A DNA stretch of 45,591 bases from IMG/VR virus record IMGVR_UViG_3300046713_000269, positions 1-45,591 of that record; one strand, given 5' to 3'. Source of the DNA: a virus. Position 1 is the stretch's first letter; every line of letters begins with the position of its first letter. Below the pieces are notes generated by a model. That model searched no databases, was not told the DNA's origin, and saw only the letters and a program-made list of their open reading frames with translations. Positions 1 to 6,827 of the stretch are shown piece after piece. Position numbers and translations under genes: made by a program.

Positions 1-17
1 GAAGTAAGCCTTCGAAC
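1..17. repeat. Terminal overlap, left copy
   Basis: Bases 4-17 are identical to the last 14 bases of the window; with the neighbouring bases the match is 16 of 17 (base 3 is A here, T at 45577). The overlap falls inside the amidoligase frame, and only the right-end version gives the expected Ile-Asn-Asn-Ser-Cys-Gly sequence. It indicates a circular or terminally redundant molecule. Confidence 0.75.
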
Positions 18-777
18 GGCGCAGGTAACGACAGACGGCCGTGAAGCTGTCGAGCGCGAGGTCCCCGTTGTAGATGTGGCTGCGGAACTCGCGGCCGTCA
101 CCGATCTGGAGGCCCTGGGGTTTGACAGAGGCATCGACGGTGAGGGTGCCCCAGGGAGTGACAGAGAACCGGGCCGGAAGGGCCGATAGGCAGAATTCGA
201 GTTCGATGCCCACGGTCATGCGGAAGGGATTGCGGTCGAAGGTGAGGGATTCGATGGGCTTCGGCCGTGAGAGGCACGTATAGCACTCGCCCAGGGATCG
301 AAGGTCGCCCGGGATGCTGCCCAGGCGATAGCACTTGCGGCAGTGGGAACAGACCCGGAGGTCTCGGTTGTAGCAGTAGGCACAGACATTGACGCCGTTC
401 ACACTCATGAGGGCTTCGATGCGCTCTCGGGAATTGCAGAGCGCGCAGGATACGAAGCGCCGATCGGCGCATGAGGCGCAGTATTTGTACAGCAAGGGCT
501 CGGGATTGTGGGGGTTGGTGTAGGTCTCCAGCTCATGGACGTTCTTCAAGGAGCCCGCACGGCCACAATCGCAACAGCGGTAGTAGCGGATGGGGAAGCA
601 GAACTGGCAGATGTTACGTGTTCGCTTGGAGTTGCAGTAGGCGAGGCGCGGCCTGTCGTCGTCCCAGGAGCCACGGCGCGTCAGGATGCGGGCGCACATG
701 GAACATGCGGGGAAGCGCATGAGGTCGGACTCATGCTCACGGCGCGTGGTTTCTTCGGCGGATGGTTCCGGTGGCAT
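1..777 (-). CDS. Zinc-ribbon amidoligase, N-terminal part (gene crosses the window ends)
   Basis: First 258 codons of a protein whose remaining 188 codons lie at 45577-45011 (446 residues in all). Residues 25-168 hold eight CxxC or CxC knuckles (C25/C28, C57/C60, C69/C71, C100/C103, C111/C114, C132/C135, C143/C146, C165/C168), enough for about four zinc ribbons. The catalytic domain starts near residue 185 with VGIELEF, followed by the VDASVKP segment, both typical of the Amidoligase_2 family (glutamine synthetase/GCS-like COOH-NH2 ligases, ATP-dependent amide-bond formation). The ATG at 777 has an AAGGGAG ribosome site; the in-frame ATG at 720 has none. The frame is open across the whole stretch. 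The substrate is unknown; the zinc array suggests binding of a protein or nucleic acid partner (inference). Confidence 0.88.
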   Translation of the reverse strand, partial: MPPEPSAEETTRREHESDLMRFPACSMCARILTRRGSWDDDRPRLAYCNSKRTRNICQFCFPIRYYRCCDCGRAGSLKNVHELETYTNPHNPEPLLYKYCASCADRRFVSCALCNSRERIEALMSVNGVNVCAYCYNRDLRVCSHCRKCYRLGSIPGDLRSLGECYTCLSRPKPIESLTFDRNPFRMTVGIELEFCLSALPARFSVTPWGTLTVDASVKPQGLQIGDGREFRSHIYNGDLALDSFTAVCRYLRRSKAYF

Positions 778-858
778 TGGGACGGCGCTCCCTTGGCTTG
801 CGCTCTACGAGCGAAGCGAGTCAGGCCGTCCGTGGCCCTGGTGATGGTGCGGGTGGTT

Positions 859-1053
859 CTAGGCTTTCAGGTGGATATCCCACTCCGTCGAGACGTCGAA
901 GGGTTCGGATTCCGGTGTGACGGTGATGGTTACACGGCTTCGGCCACGGACGATGGACAAGACGGCGTGGCCGTCTCGCTGGATGGTCAGGGTGTAGCGA
1001 GTGTTCTCGGTTTGAATGGAACCGAGATGGACTACGGCCGTAGGCCGTGTCAT
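859..1053 (-). CDS. Small hypothetical protein, 64 aa
   Basis: Not recognised. The product is rich in beta-forming, Thr/Val/Ile residues with alternating polarity (TLTIQRDG, VTITVTPESE), suggesting a small beta-sheet protein. It lies between the zinc-protein cassette and the amidoligase gene, so it is probably cotranscribed with both. No clear ribosome site precedes the ATG. The palindrome at 1034-1048 covers its first codons, which could affect initiation. Confidence 0.6.
   Translation of the reverse strand: MTRPTAVVHLGSIQTENTRYTLTIQRDGHAVLSIVRGRSRVTITVTPESEPFDVSTEWDIHLKA
1034..1048. repeat. Perfect palindrome, 6-bp stem, GTA loop
   Basis: ACGGCC-GTA-GGCCGT, at the start of the 64-aa gene. 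It belongs to the scattered short palindromes of the leftward arm; a close relative with loop GTAA is at 1466-1481. Confidence 0.6.
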
Positions 1054-1130
1054 GGGCGCACCATGCCGTTAGGTGTGTGGGGAGCATTCCAGGTCCGTGC
1101 GAGAGGTCCGATGGAGGCTTCTCCTAACGA

Positions 1131-1149
1131 TCGGGAACCCTGTTCCCGA
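1131..1149. repeat. Intergenic hairpin, 8-bp stem, 3-base loop
   Basis: TCGGGAAC-CCT-GTTCCCGA lies in the 123-bp gap between the genes at 1177 and 1053. No T-run follows on the transcribed strand, so it is more likely an mRNA structure or processing site than a classical terminator. Confidence 0.55.
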
Positions 1150-1176
1150 GGCTGCATGGTGCGCTCTATAACGAAG

Positions 1177-1713
1177 TTAGGCGACATGGTATGCCTGGAA
1201 GGTGCCGTCCTTGCGATATTCGATGAAGTGGGTCTGTGAGGTCTGGATGGTGCCGATCTCGGAACGCCAGCGCGGATGGCGCATCTTGGCCTCATGGACG
1301 AGGCGCGCCCGAGGTCCCATGCCGCAGGGTTCCAGGGCACCGACCTTGCCGTGCTCGCTGGAATGGAGAATGGGACCGGAGGTCCCATGTTCGATCCAGA
1401 AGCGAACGAACTCTTTCCTGGTCACAGGGGGCATTGGTGGCTCCGTGTTATCGGATTCGAGCGGAACGGCCGTAAGGCCGTGCGGCGTTTCGGTTTCGCG
1501 GTTTTCGATGCCGGGGCGAGGCGCGGGATTCAAACTTTTTTCGTCGAGATAGCTGGGATCGGTTATGGCTTTAAGGGCATCGCTGGTGCAGAGATACCAC
1601 ACGGCTAGGAGAGATCCCTTGTCGGATCGCTCGGAGATGCGATGGGTTGCAGATTGCTTGCACCAGTCGCACTTGAAGGCGCGATGAGGTAGCGGCGAGG
1701 GGTCGCGTCTCAT
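1177..1713 (-). CDS. Zinc-knuckle protein, 178 aa
   Basis: Unknown function. A CDWC knuckle at residues 15-18 and a further Cys at about 42 (YLC) resemble one treble-clef or zinc-ribbon unit. The C-terminal half is basic and ends in a short beta-rich segment (HFIEYRKDG). The ATG overlaps the stop of the preceding gene (ATGA), so it is the last member of a chain of six coupled junctions. The ACGGCC-GTAA-GGCCGT palindrome lies inside the gene. The codon pattern and coupling make it a real gene, but nothing identifies its target. Confidence 0.75.
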   Translation of the reverse strand: MRRDPSPLPHRAFKCDWCKQSATHRISERSDKGSLLAVWYLCTSDALKAITDPSYLDEKSLNPAPRPGIENRETETPHGLTAVPLESDNTEPPMPPVTRKEFVRFWIEHGTSGPILHSSEHGKVGALEPCGMGPRARLVHEAKMRHPRWRSEIGTIQTSQTHFIEYRKDGTFQAYHVA

Positions 1714-2033
1714 TCGCTGCCCCAGGAGTTCCAGGCGTCTCGGATAACGCGCAGGATAGGGGTCTTGCGGGCCTTCTCACGGTAGCTGTCGGGGCCTTTG
1801 CCATACACGTAATGGCAGTAGTGCCATGAGGTTACACGGATGGTTTTCATGATGCGTTCGATGAGGTTCATGGGCCGGGTGATGCAGGAATGCATCCGGT
1901 AGCTCCAGGTGAACCAGATGGGATTGCGGGATGGTTGGCCACAGATGCAGGCGGAGAGTTCCGGGGAGTCGGTTTCTCTCCACTTGCGGTTGCACTTCGA
2001 ACATTCGCGGTCGATCCAGATGGGCTCGCTCAT
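1710..2033 (-). CDS. Zinc-ribbon protein, 107 aa
   Basis: Unknown function. CSKC at residues 11-14 and CIC about 15 residues later make one zinc ribbon. Aromatic and His/Cys-rich stretches follow (SYRMHSC, SWHYCHY). Start and stop both form ATGA overlaps with the neighbouring genes, so it is translationally coupled on both sides. It is probably an early host-interaction protein, as is common for small phage zinc proteins (inference). Confidence 0.72.
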   Translation of the reverse strand: MSEPIWIDRECSKCNRKWRETDSPELSACICGQPSRNPIWFTWSYRMHSCITRPMNLIERIMKTIRVTSWHYCHYVYGKGPDSYREKARKTPILRVIRDAWNSWGSE

Positions 2034-2263
2034 GGCTTGGCCTTGATGCAGAGCATGAAGTTCTCGAAGGGCCAGATGTAGGGGTACGGGGAGAGCGTAT
2101 CTTGGGGCTGGAGCATGAGGCCCTGGGCGTGATGGTTCGCGTTCGTGACGGCGTAATGGACGACTACGGCGACGGTGTAAATCATGTTCTCTTTGAGGTT
2201 TGCGTCTATGTTGCCGGTAACGCAGAGCACACGGTCGCCGGGTTTGAAGTAGCGCACTCTCAT
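2030..2263 (-). CDS. Small hypothetical protein, 77 aa
   Basis: Not recognised. The start KPGDRVLCVTGN followed by alternating hydrophobic strands looks like a small SH3-like beta barrel. It sits in the coupled cassette with ATGA overlaps on both sides (2260/2263 and 2030/2033). Its upstream neighbour has a similar strand-rich pattern, so the two may be related or form a complex; that is inference only. Confidence 0.7.
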   Translation of the reverse strand: MRVRYFKPGDRVLCVTGNIDANLKENMIYTVAVVVHYAVTNANHHAQGLMLQPQDTLSPYPYIWPFENFMLCIKAKP

Positions 2264-2580
2264 AGGGCCTCACGGAGCATGGAAGGGATGGTGATGGTCT
2301 CCCCGGCCATGAGCAGGTGGTAGTTGCGGTCGGATAGCTCGCAGATGCCCTTGTCACGGCGCCAGCCGTAGTCATGGAACTGGGCCGTGAGACGGGGAGC
2401 GAACTTGGTTCCCTTGGCTGTAGCTCTGAGCGGTAGCAGGCGGTAGTGGTTGTCCCCGGTATGGGCAGCGCATAAGACCAAGGTGCCCTTGGGGATGGAG
2501 TTCTTCTGGCCTACGGATGGGCCGGGGTAGCGGTAGATGGCTCCGACGGTGAGGGAACGGCTCCAGGGGCGGTACATCAT
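2260..2580 (-). CDS. Small hypothetical protein, 106 aa
   Basis: Not recognised. The N-terminal half (SLTVGAIYRYPG, then GTLVLCAAHTGDNHYRLLPL) suggests a small beta-barrel fold; the C-terminal part ends in a short helix. Two adjacent ATG codons (2580 and 2577) overlap the stop of the upstream gene, so the start is uncertain by one codon. Part of the coupled early cassette. Confidence 0.7.
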   Translation of the reverse strand: MMYRPWSRSLTVGAIYRYPGPSVGQKNSIPKGTLVLCAAHTGDNHYRLLPLRATAKGTKFAPRLTAQFHDYGWRRDKGICELSDRNYHLLMAGETITIPSMLREAL

Positions 2581-2840
2581 GGCTTCACCTTGTTGCCGTG
2601 ATAGGCGTTATGGGAGACGAAGGTGAGCAGCGTTCCGTCAGGGTATGGGGCCAGGTGGGGCTCAGAACAGAGCCAGCCATGGAGCCTGGGCTCTGACCAT
2701 CGGGGGATATCCAGGACCAGGACCGTCTCACGGCCTGGGATGGATTCATGCGTGCCGATGATGAAGTCGAAGCCCCTGTCACGGGCTGCCTTAGTGGCTA
2801 CCGGTATGGGGCCTTTGACGATGAGGGTATAGCGGCTCAT
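2577..2840 (-). CDS. Small hypothetical protein, 87 aa
   Basis: Not recognised. Only the ATG at 2840 makes an ATGA overlap with the upstream stop, which is why it is preferred over longer readings of this frame. The sequence (YTLIVKGPIPVATKAARDRGF, then a VLVLDIPRW strand) suggests a compact alpha/beta domain. It lies in the coupled cassette between a zinc-finger gene and a beta-rich gene. Confidence 0.68.
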   Translation of the reverse strand: MSRYTLIVKGPIPVATKAARDRGFDFIIGTHESIPGRETVLVLDIPRWSEPRLHGWLCSEPHLAPYPDGTLLTFVSHNAYHGNKVKP

Positions 2841-3064
2841 AGGTCTATGGCCTCGCGGTTCATCGCCTGGCAGGGGATGAAAGTAAGGGGGTCGATGGCC
2901 GAGGCGCGTTCCCAGCATGGCAGGCATAGGCCTTCGGGCGAGGTGGGCTGTCCGGCCGTGTCCGCGCCGCACGCGGGACAGGGGATAACGCGACGCTCGC
3001 CGTAACCGTCGGGATTGAGACCGGCGCGGAGAAGTAGGCCGGTCAGGCGTTCTAGGGTGAACAT
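2837..3064 (-). CDS. Zinc-ribbon protein, 75 aa
   Basis: First gene of the coupled cassette. CPACG near residue 28 and CLPCW near residue 46 form a classical two-knuckle zinc ribbon preceded by a helix (LERLTGLLLRAGL). The ATG at 3064 has a TGGAG ribosome site, and the stop overlaps the next ATG. The layout (helix, ribbon, short tail) is compatible with nucleic acid or protein binding; no specific family was recognised. Confidence 0.75.
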   Translation of the reverse strand: MFTLERLTGLLLRAGLNPDGYGERRVIPCPACGADTAGQPTSPEGLCLPCWERASAIDPLTFIPCQAMNREAIDL

Positions 3065-3403
3065 GGTGGCACTCCATCGGTTAGGGTGAGGTAGCAGGGT
3101 CCCCGTAGCAGGGGCGAGCCAATCCGGGGCGATTTGCGGCACGCGGACCGGCCGGAAGGGTCGAACCACGGCCGGGGCGAGAAAACGCGCCTACGGGGCG
3201 CGGAGACGCCTTGCGTGCGGTTCTGGCGCGGGGTCCGCGACGCGGTTTCGATCCGGTTCGATCCAGCTGGAGTTTTCGACCTGGGACCTGGGACGCGATG
3301 CGTGGCGGTTCCAGCGACCTGGGCGAACCCAGGGCGAACGGCGACGCAAAGCGGAACCGGCCCCGTACAGGCGGCCGGTTCACGGTATGAGGGGACTGCC
3401 CTG
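3065..3403. other. Gene-free stretch, about 340 bp
   Basis: No convincing gene on either strand; the open frames here have low-complexity Arg/Pro/Gly translations. It contains a 6-bp hairpin (CCTGGG-CGAA-CCCAGG), a near-tandem CCTGGGA/CCTGGGA and a duplicated TTCGATCC around 3247-3265. It may be a leader for the zinc cassette or hold an untranslated RNA, but nothing defines one. Confidence 0.5.
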
Positions 3404-3757
3404 CTACTTGCGAGCATCGGCGGGAATGTTCTGCCCGACGGCCGGGGCTGCCATCGCGGCCGCTACGGCGGCATCGGCGGCTTCTTTGTTCGCCTTTTCG
3501 ACTCGGACAGCGAGGGCGCGCTTCGAACACGCGATGTATTCATCCTGGGAACGCGCGTTCCGGTACAGATTGACCGCAAGTAGGACCTCGCCTTGCGCCG
3601 TTGGGACTGCGATCGCCTTGCCGGTTTTCGCGAGCATGATGTTCGCGCCGGTTCCGGTAGGTCCGAGGGGCTTGTCAAGCGCGATGGTCAGCGTCAACAC
3701 GTTCCCGTCGATCTTGGCGACGATGTTCCCTTCGGCAAGCTTCTTTGCGTCTAACAT
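3404..3757 (-). CDS. First leftward gene, conserved-looking hypothetical protein, 117 aa
   Basis: Start at 3757 chosen because an AAGGAGT ribosome site lies 6 bases upstream; a longer reading to 3790 has none. The N-terminal two-thirds (GNIVAKIDGNVLTLTIALDKP, GPTGTGANIMLAKTGKAIAVP, LAVNLYRN) resembles small phage proteins of unknown function with the pattern 'LTLTIDL..GPS.SGK...VA...G'. The C-terminus is an Ala-rich helix. As the first gene out of the divergent control region it is probably expressed immediately after infection. Confidence 0.75.
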   Translation of the reverse strand: MLDAKKLAEGNIVAKIDGNVLTLTIALDKPLGPTGTGANIMLAKTGKAIAVPTAQGEVLLAVNLYRNARSQDEYIACSKRALAVRVEKANKEAADAAVAAAMAAPAVGQNIPADARK

Positions 3758-3933
3758 CGGGCGACTCCTTGACTTGGACGATTCCCCCATCGTCCCAGGG
3801 GAACCGCGCCGCGTTCGATCCGACTGGACGGTTTGCCCAGGTGCGGCGCGGTCGGGACGGGGCTATCGCAAACGGCGTGCCAAATCGCAAGTCGTTGCGG
3901 CGCTTGGGGTTGGTTGGTTGCAGCCACGGCCGA

Positions 3934-3977
3934 ATCGGGCGAAATGCCGCAGTCGATCGGGCGAAATGCCGCAATCG
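3934..3977. repeat. 22-bp tandem direct repeat, two copies
   Basis: Two consecutive copies (3934-3955 and 3956-3977) that differ at one base. The unit begins ATCGGGCGAAATGCCGCA. A 22-bp period is about two helical turns, so a protein bound to both copies would sit on the same DNA face, as expected for operators or iterons. Confidence 0.75.
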
Positions 3978-4079
3978 CCTGGGTTGATAGCATATTGCAG
4001 ATTGCACGGCGCCCAGGTAGCAGGTCCCAGGGCGATCCCCCTTACGTCCTAACTCGTTGGCGCTAAGAGGATTGCGCGT

Positions 4080-4120
4080 GCGCATACGATGTTTCGCGAC
4101 GCGCGCAGGCGCATACGATG
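4080..4120. repeat. Paired 12-bp direct repeat
   Basis: GCGCATACGATG occurs at 4080-4091 and 4109-4120, 29 bp apart start to start. TACGAT within it resembles a -10 element, but no good -35 hexamer sits 16-18 bp upstream of either copy. It is possibly a binding site of a phage or host regulator. Confidence 0.55.
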
Positions 4121-4251
4121 AGCACGAGGTCCGAGGTCCGATGGCGGCCCCACCACCTGCGCGCGCGGAAACGAACGTTCATCTAACCCTCTATCTCCCC
4201 GACACCAGTTTTGACTGTTAACTATGGGCGACACCTGCCATCCTTCGGCCC

Positions 4252-4896
4252 ATGACGAAGCGCGACGCGATCGCTGCCTATCTCATTTCCGAGCAAGACG
4301 CCGGTCGTGTCCCCATCGCAACGGATGTCGCGGCGAAGTTCTTCGCTTCCCGGCCCTACGTCCACACGCTGCGTGCCGAGATGGTTCGCAAGGGTCTCCT
4401 TCCCACACCACCCCGCGGCTCCGGCGTCCGGAAGATCCATCCCAACGAGCGTCTCGACATCGAGGCCCAACGCCGCGCGCGCATCGCCATCCAGAAGGCC
4501 ACAAAGCCCATCGCCGCCGAATTCGCCGCCGCAGGCCGTGAAGTCGGCCTTTCGCTCACACAGCCCCTCAAGGATTTTCGCGAAGAGCAAGCCGCCCTCG
4601 ACGCAGCCCTCTCGGATGGATCTCTCAAGGCCATGACCACCGAGCAGCGCCGCGTCTTCCTCTCCGAAGTCGCCAAACGCACCGGCCGCGACGAGATCAA
4701 GGTCTCCGCCGTGGCCGCTCTCAATCGACTCGATGCCTCGCTTCGAACGTCCGACGATGTTGGTCCGCGCAATCCCCTGACGATCGAAGAGGCCGATGAC
4801 CGAATCGCTGACCTCCAACGCGCCCGAAGCGAAGTCTTCGGCGGCTGCGCCGCAACCGACATGGCCCCGGGAGACGGAACGCCAGCTCTGGGCTGA
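4252..4896 (+). CDS. terS: Probable small terminase subunit
   Basis: Directly upstream of, and overlapping, the large terminase gene, where the DNA-recognition subunit normally lies. Residues 1-50 form a winged-helix-like HTH (AIAAYLISEQ, DVAAKFFASRPYVHTLRAEMVRKGLL). The rest is helical and charged, with a central segment compatible with oligomerisation. Length (214 aa) fits the family, which is poorly conserved in sequence. First gene of the rightward operon. The role is inferred from HTH plus position; a regulator is the main alternative. Confidence 0.65.
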   Translation: MTKRDAIAAYLISEQDAGRVPIATDVAAKFFASRPYVHTLRAEMVRKGLLPTPPRGSGVRKIHPNERLDIEAQRRARIAIQKATKPIAAEFAAAGREVGLSLTQPLKDFREEQAALDAALSDGSLKAMTTEQRRVFLSEVAKRTGRDEIKVSAVAALNRLDASLRTSDDVGPRNPLTIEEADDRIADLQRARSEVFGGCAATDMAPGDGTPALG

Positions 4897-6565
4897 TTTC
4901 TGCCGCCGCTCGTTCTGGTGGTTCTTCAAGAAGGCCTGGGGCGCAGACCTCTACATGGCCGCGCATCCCAACGACCGCTGGCTAACGGAGCGGTTGCACC
5001 GTCCGATCTGCGACTGGCTGCAGATGCACGTCGAAGAGTGGGAGCTCTGGCGTTCCCAGGGTCTGAAGAAGCGCAAGAAGCTAGCGTTGATTATCCCGCG
5101 CAGCTTCGGCAAGACCGTCACCGCAACCAAAGCGCTCAGTCTCTGGGCGCATGTGCGAAACCCAGACCTCGCTTCGATGATCGGCAGCGAAGTCGTGACG
5201 AAGGCGAACGACTTCCTGCAGCCCATCAAGACCGTCATGTCCGGCGACGATCCCTACGCCTGGTTCACCTGGCTCTATGGCAACTGGGAATCTGAAGATC
5301 GCGTCTGGACCCAGAGCCGCGTCGTCCATGCCGCCCGGCGTGTCGTTGGCCGGACCGAGCCCTCGTTCTCCACCTGGGGCATCGAGACCGGCGTCACGGG
5401 CCTGCATCCCGATTGGGGCATCCTGGACGATCCGCTTTCCGAAGAGAAACTGAAGGAAGCCGGAACCTGGCTGCAGACCGTGAACCAATCTGTGGCTGCG
5501 CTGCGTCCCGCCTTCCGTTCGGACAGCTTCTTCATGTTCTCGCTCACCCGTTACCGCGATAACGATGTCGCCGGGACCTATCTGAAACTCGAAGGCGTCC
5601 GCTCGTGGACCGGCATGAAGCCGCGCGAAGGAATGATGGACATCTCACCCACCGGCGAGTGGGACGTCTATTTCCTCCAAGCCCTCGACGCCCAGGGCGA
5701 GTCCATCCTCCCCGAGGTCTGGCCGACGGAGGAGCTGCGCAAGTACGAGGAAACGAAGCCCCAGGAATTCGCCGCGCAGATGATGAACGAGCCCGGAACC
5801 GGCGAGCACATGGCCCTCACCGCGGAACAGGTGGACCAGCTCTGGATCGACCAGGACAAACTCCCACCCGGCCTCACGATCACGATCCACTGCGACACCG
5901 CATTCAAGGATCGCGATCGCAGCGGCCAAGGAGATGAGAGCGTCATCGAGGTCTGGGGCCACGATCCGCGCGGCAACGGCGATGTCTATTTCCTCGAAGG
6001 CTACGGTTCGAACAAGTGGCGCGTGGAAGACTTCACCGACAAGCTCGTCTCGATCGTCCAGACCTATCGCAAGAAGGGAAAGCGCGTCCGCTGCATCACC
6101 GACGAGCGTGGATCTGGGGGCAAGGACGGCCTCTGGGAGAACCATATGCGCAGCAGTTTCGCCGCCGTGCAGCTGCCATGTCCGCATCTGATCCTGTTCA
6201 CGAGGTCCGGAACCCGAAAGGGCTACAAGCTGCGCCGCATGACGGAGGCCGTTGGGTTCTGGATCGATGGCCACGTGAAACTGGTGAAGACAGCTCCCGG
6301 CGCCCAGATCCTCGTGGGCCAGATGATCCGTCTCGGGGTGTCAACGTTCGATGACTGGGCGGACGCAGCTGCCGATGTCTTCGCCGAGGAGGTTTACAGG
6401 CCCATGCTCGTCCAGGATGGGGCTTCGATCGACGAAGGCGGCTTTCCCTACCAGCCCGGAGACGATGTCATGGGCCGAAGGATGACAAATGACGATGCCC
6501 GAGAGACTTACGACGACCAGCAACACCTCCGATATGGGCTCTATGAGGAAGAATGGCGTGGCTAG
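4796..6565 (+). CDS. terL: Large terminase subunit
   Basis: Packaging motor: ATPase plus headful or end-cutting nuclease. Residues 99-107 (IIPRSFGKT) are the Walker A loop, 207-212 (WGILDD) the Walker B motif. The RNase H-like nuclease follows, with HCDTAFKD (Asp367), ITDERG (about 435) and a DDWADAAAD helix near 520. At 589 aa it is of usual length. The ATG at 4796 lies 100 bp inside the upstream gene; this long overlap is needed to include the conserved N-terminal helix (WADFCRRSFWWFF). Type of packaging cannot be read from the sequence. Confidence 0.92.
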   Translation: MTESLTSNAPEAKSSAAAPQPTWPRETERQLWADFCRRSFWWFFKKAWGADLYMAAHPNDRWLTERLHRPICDWLQMHVEEWELWRSQGLKKRKKLALIIPRSFGKTVTATKALSLWAHVRNPDLASMIGSEVVTKANDFLQPIKTVMSGDDPYAWFTWLYGNWESEDRVWTQSRVVHAARRVVGRTEPSFSTWGIETGVTGLHPDWGILDDPLSEEKLKEAGTWLQTVNQSVAALRPAFRSDSFFMFSLTRYRDNDVAGTYLKLEGVRSWTGMKPREGMMDISPTGEWDVYFLQALDAQGESILPEVWPTEELRKYEETKPQEFAAQMMNEPGTGEHMALTAEQVDQLWIDQDKLPPGLTITIHCDTAFKDRDRSGQGDESVIEVWGHDPRGNGDVYFLEGYGSNKWRVEDFTDKLVSIVQTYRKKGKRVRCITDERGSGGKDGLWENHMRSSFAAVQLPCPHLILFTRSGTRKGYKLRRMTEAVGFWIDGHVKLVKTAPGAQILVGQMIRLGVSTFDDWADAAADVFAEEVYRPMLVQDGASIDEGGFPYQPGDDVMGRRMTNDDARETYDDQQHLRYGLYEEEWRG

Positions 6566-6722
6566 CGACCTCCTTTCGGAGCCCAAACCCGTCCTCGTGG
6601 CCCGAATCACGGAGTTAGAGCTCCAAAATGCGCGTCTCGCCCTCTCGAACCGCATGTTGCGGGACCGTTTGCGGGATTTGATCGACCTGTTGGCCGATTT
6701 CGGCGTCTATCAGCAGCCCTAG
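6543..6722 (+). CDS. Small coiled-coil protein, about 59 aa
   Basis: Overlaps the end of the terminase gene. The C-terminal 40 residues (ARITELELQNARLALSNRML and onward) carry a clear heptad pattern. Starts at 6489, 6534, 6543 or a GTG near 6558 are all possible; the last has AGGAAG at good spacing. Function unknown; position between terminase and portal suggests a packaging or head accessory role. Confidence 0.55.
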   Translation: MRKNGVASDLLSEPKPVLVARITELELQNARLALSNRMLRDRLRDLIDLLADFGVYQQP

Positions 6723-6827
6723 ACCATCCACACGAGACGTTGATGTGCGAATTCTAGTGTAAACGGTTGTTGACAGGCCTACTCTGTCGCCGAACGGGCC
6801 AAGGAAGGCCCTCGGAGGATGTCACGG

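Larger units (their letters stand above)
3758..4251. promoter_or_regulatory. Divergent control region between the two arms
   Basis: A 494-bp stretch without a convincing gene between the leftward early arm (start 3757) and the rightward late arm (start 4252). It holds a 22-bp tandem repeat (3934-3977) and a pair of 12-bp repeats (4080-4091, 4109-4120). On the minus strand TTGCGA and GATAGC, 17 bp apart, near 3864-3892 are a weak sigma70-like candidate. The position and repeats suit promoters, operators or a replication origin; none is proved. Confidence 0.5.

Noticed and set aside
3240-3270. GGTTCGATCC as the T loop of a second tRNA
   Set aside because: No pairing T stem, anticodon arm or acceptor stem could be built around it on either strand.
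3675-4085. Open frame on the minus strand across the divergent region
   Set aside because: Arg/Pro-rich translation with no ribosome site, in conflict with the well-supported gene start at 3757.
6771-6800. TTGACA before the portal gene as a sigma70 promoter
   Set aside because: No -10 hexamer at 16-18 bp; the sequence there is GC-rich.
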